A stretch of DNA of 16,557 nt, taken from assembly GCA_002345475.1 (NCBI GenBank), contig DDWC01000020.1, forward strand, positions 1-16,557, in the 5' to 3' direction. The position numbers and the translations under genes were made by a program. The notes under the pieces were generated by a model, which was not told the DNA's origin, did no database searches, and saw nothing but the letters and a program-made list of their open reading frames with translations. The stretch comes from Firmicutes bacterium UBA2296 (GTDB lineage: Bacteria > Bacillota > UBA994). This document shows, one piece after another, positions 14,835-16,557 of this stretch. Each line of letters begins with the position of its first letter. Within the stretch, counting starts at the first letter, position 1.

Positions 14835-15386
14835 TTATGCCGTGTACTCTGCTACCTCACAGTTGCCAAGGGAAAACTCATGCATCTCATCGTACGATAG
14901 TCCATTATAGAACTTGTGGATTATCCTCGCTACACGGCTATGGCACACGAGAAGGACCCTTTTATTTGGGTATGCGGCCCGCAGTTCTTCCAGTGCAGTT
15001 GAAACTCTTACGTCAGACTCCCGATATGTTTCACCGCCGGTAGGTGCGTCGTCAGGCTGCCTGGTGCATCGCCTTGCATAGAGCTCCGGGTACTGTGACT
15101 TCACTTCTTCCTGTGTCAGGCCCTCATAGAATCCAACGTTCCTTTCGGTGAACTCATTGACTACAACTAACGGCAGGCTAAGCCAGCTGTTTATAATCTC
15201 TGCCGTCTTTCTAGCCCTGAGCAGTGGCGATGTGATAATCAGGTCAAAGGAAGAGCCCTTTAGCATTTCTGCCAGCTGTTCTGCCTGAAGTAAGCCGGTC
15301 GCATTTAGGGGGACATCTGTACTGCCGGCATATCTGTTCTGGACATTGTGATCGGTCTCTCCGTGACGTACAACAAATAGATGCAT
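14835..15386 (-). CDS. Histidine phosphatase family protein (phosphoglycerate mutase-like)
   Basis: The protein has 183 residues. It starts with the phosphate-binding VVRHGET (Arg7, catalytic His8), has the second Arg in SPLLRARKTAEI (Arg57), an acidic loop NEFTERNVGFYEG (proton donor probably Glu81) and the second catalytic His149 in LLVCHSR. This set defines the two-histidine branch 1 phosphatases, including cofactor-dependent phosphoglycerate mutases, alpha-ribazole phosphatase and broad phosphatases. The size fits a small phosphatase better than a glycolytic mutase (about 230-250). The SD is AAGGTGG, six bases before the ATG. It is upstream of the PhzF gene on the same strand. Confidence 0.92.
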   Translation of the reverse strand: MHLFVVRHGETDHNVQNRYAGSTDVPLNATGLLQAEQLAEMLKGSSFDLIITSPLLRARKTAEIINSWLSLPLVVVNEFTERNVGFYEGLTQEEVKSQYPELYARRCTRQPDDAPTGGETYRESDVRVSTALEELRAAYPNKRVLLVCHSRVARIIHKFYNGLSYDEMHEFSLGNCEVAEYTA

Positions 15387-15460
15387 AGGGCACCACCTTC
15401 GCTTAATGAGGAATGGGCTGCGGCCGGGCCCTGTTCACGCATGATTATCCAGAGGCTGAT

Positions 15461-15859
15461 CTAGTCCGTTGACGGGGGGACTACATGTCGCCTGAGCCAC
15501 TCGGCCAGAGAGACCTCCGACACATTGCCCTCTGCTACCTGTAGCATCAAATCAACCACCTCAGGCTCTGGAGCATCCAGGTCATACCCATTAACGCCAA
15601 GAAACACGTACATGGCCATGAAGCCCATTAGTTTAGTCCCGTCTATAAAACAATGGTTCCTGGTAAGCCCGTGCCCGAGCACTGTAGCCAGTATGAAGAT
15701 GTCGGCCGCAGGCTCATGCAACCAATAGTTCATGGGACCTGCCAGAGCAGACTCGAGCAGTCGGGAGTCTCTGACTCCATAGTGGCCCCCGTGCTCTCGA
15801 ACTTGCCTGCTATGGATGGCCTCAATAAGAGGCCTGGTCAACCATTTCGATTCTTTCAT
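15461..15859 (-). CDS. Doc (death-on-curing) family toxin with altered Fic motif
   Basis: The protein has 132 residues, normal for Doc toxins. The N-terminal HGGHYGVRDSRLLESAL (23-39) and the C-terminal hydrophobic and EWLRR sections are typical of the family. The Fic/Doc active-site loop, normally HPFxDGNKR, is HCFIDGTKL (69-77): the His and Asp remain, but Asn is Thr75 and Arg is Leu77. Doc toxins phosphorylate EF-Tu and stop translation. The lost Arg may weaken or change the activity. The ATG comes four bases after the antitoxin stop, so translation is coupled. The antitoxin is AbrB-like rather than Phd-like, a combination that also occurs elsewhere. Confidence 0.85.
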   Translation of the reverse strand: MKESKWLTRPLIEAIHSRQVREHGGHYGVRDSRLLESALAGPMNYWLHEPAADIFILATVLGHGLTRNHCFIDGTKLMGFMAMYVFLGVNGYDLDAPEPEVVDLMLQVAEGNVSEVSLAEWLRRHVVPPSTD

Positions 15860-15863
15860 ACTT

Positions 15864-16091
15864 CTATTTCGCTAGCTCTCGAAGAGCATTTCGGTATTTC
15901 TTTGCGCCCTTCTCGTAAACAGCCATGGCCTCATCAAAGGTCGGGTCGTATGGAGTAATCAGTATTCCCTCAGCTGTTTCGGACACATATACCTCATCAC
16001 CCTTACTAAGGTGAAAGCGTTCGGCGATCTCCTTTGGAATGGTCGCACCGATGGACCCTCCCATTTGACGTAACATTATCCTCTTGGCCAT
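15864..16091 (-). CDS. AbrB/MazE-type antitoxin
   Basis: The protein has 75 residues. Residues 5-50 form a swapped-hairpin AbrB fold: MLRQMGGSIGATIPKEIAERF, then LSKGDEVYV and GILITPY. The rest, DPTFDEAMAVYEKGAKKYRN, is a helical tail that should wrap around the toxin. The ATG at 16091 is chosen because GGAGG lies eight bases upstream; a GTG at 16100 is inside that site. AbrB-type antitoxins bind their own promoter, with the toxin as co-repressor. Repeated GTAGC/GCTAC boxes directly upstream are the likely operator. The Doc-type toxin follows at four bases. Confidence 0.88.
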   Translation of the reverse strand: MAKRIMLRQMGGSIGATIPKEIAERFHLSKGDEVYVSETAEGILITPYDPTFDEAMAVYEKGAKKYRNALRELAK

Positions 16092-16122
16092 GTGAGCCAC
16101 CTCCTACCCCATTCTATCATGA

Positions 16123-16145
16123 GTAGCACATCTATGCTACGTAGC
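16123..16145 (-). promoter_or_regulatory. Operator-like GTAGC boxes upstream of the antitoxin gene
   Basis: GTAGCA (16123-16128) and TGCTAC (16135-16140) form an inverted repeat with a 6-base spacer. The right half continues into the 10-bp palindrome GCTACGTAGC (16136-16145). The result is three GTAGC-type half-sites in 23 bases, 31 bases upstream of the antitoxin start. A -10 like TAGAAT lies just downstream on the minus strand. The likely use is autorepression of the toxin-antitoxin operon. Confidence 0.6.
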
Positions 16146-16194
16146 GTCGTCTCCTCCAAACTACCTGATTAGCGAGTCTTGCTGCAACACAAAG

Positions 16195-16222
16195 AGGCTC
16201 TCTGGTGCGACCCAGAAAGCCT
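16195..16222 (-). terminator. Terminator of the unrecognised gene at the right edge
   Basis: AGGCT-C-TCTGG (16195-16205) pairs with CCAGA-A-AGCCT (16212-16222), two 5-bp stems around one mismatch, with a 6-base loop. On the minus strand it follows the gene ending at 16256 and leads into CTTTGTGTT. The plus-strand exit, TGTTTTAT, would also work, though no plus-strand gene lies near. Confidence 0.6.
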
Positions 16223-16255
16223 TGTTTTATGTTCTAGCTGACCGCTGATAGAATC

Positions 16256-16557
16256 TTATTCATAGATGGTCCGCGCAACTCGACCGTTGATCATGACAAT
16301 CAATTGAGTTAGGTCGTGCAAGGTGCTGGTGTCTATGTCTTGAGACTTAGATTGCCCAGTGACAAAAGGGCCGTATACACGTTCGAGGTGAATGTTGAGT
16401 TCCACAAGATGGAGCTTAAGAGAGGCAACCTTGACTGCACTGGTCCTTACAACACTAGCATCCGCAGGGTAATCTAAGAGGGTTAATATCAAGAAAGCCT
16501 CAATTGAAGAGTACGGGTTTACCAGTATACCGTAATTCACAAGCCGGTCAGTATGAC
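16256..16557 (-). CDS. Hypothetical protein, N-terminus cut by the window edge
   Basis: The minus-strand frame is open from the window edge to the stop at 16256-16258 and gives about 100 residues. A GTG at 16540 could start it, but no ribosome binding site is near it and the frame stays open upstream, so the true start is probably outside. The visible part has NPYSSIEAFLILTLLDYPAD, a helical middle with LHLVELNIHLERVYG, and an Asp/Ser-rich C-terminal stretch. I do not recognise the family. It could be part of a helical regulatory or accessory protein. It is on the same strand as the toxin-antitoxin pair but separated by a terminator. Confidence 0.55.
   Translation of the reverse strand, partial: HTDRLVNYGILVNPYSSIEAFLILTLLDYPADASVVRTSAVKVASLKLHLVELNIHLERVYGPFVTGQSKSQDIDTSTLHDLTQLIVMINGRVARTIYE

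Noticed and set aside
1..16557. CRISPR array, transposon ends, prophage or tRNA genes
   Set aside because: No regularly spaced repeats, transposase motifs, phage structural genes or tRNA cloverleaf sequence were recognised.

Overview
The window looks like a chromosomal stretch of a Gram-positive Bacillota bacterium, probably of a clostridial-type lineage. The evidence is strong AGGAGG-like ribosome binding sites, several GTG and TTG starts, intrinsic terminators, and typical Bacillota families: ABC-F, TipA-type MerR, PadR with a HAAS membrane protein, CPBP protease, lipoprotein serpin, HTH-Uma2 and AbrB/Doc. Base composition is mixed, with AT-rich promoters. The lineage is inferred from family content only. 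No tRNA, rRNA, CRISPR array, transposase or phage gene was seen.

Left part, plus strand (1-4383): the tail of an MBL-fold hydrolase, an ABC-F ATPase with a strong terminator, a TipA-type MerR regulator behind a MerR-style promoter, and an MFS exporter. This reads as a drug sensing and resistance cluster. A convergent minus-strand operon follows (5784-4473): PadR repressor plus HAAS membrane protein, with an inverted repeat over its promoter.

Middle part (5964-11638): a minus-strand pair of P-loop kinase-like protein and tandem GNAT acetyltransferase. Then come plus-strand genes for a SAM methyltransferase, a gluzincin metallopeptidase and an HTH-Uma2 fusion, and a minus-strand CPBP membrane protease.

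Right part (11824-16557): a plus-strand lipoprotein serpin, divergent from the CPBP gene, then a run of minus-strand genes. Read in transcription order these are an unrecognised gene cut by the window edge, an AbrB-type antitoxin with a Doc-type toxin, a histidine phosphatase, a PhzF-family isomerase and an AlkD-like DNA glycosylase.

No single new multi-gene system stands out. The most unusual signals are a 34-bp perfect palindrome inside the PhzF coding sequence, a 21-bp perfect hairpin without a T-tract after the serpin, the HTH-Uma2 fusion, a toxin with an altered Fic motif, and several operator-like inverted repeats. No stretch longer than about 300 bases lacks a gene. The largest gaps are 7526-7739, 11639-11823 and 5785-5963; the second shows no promoter I would defend.
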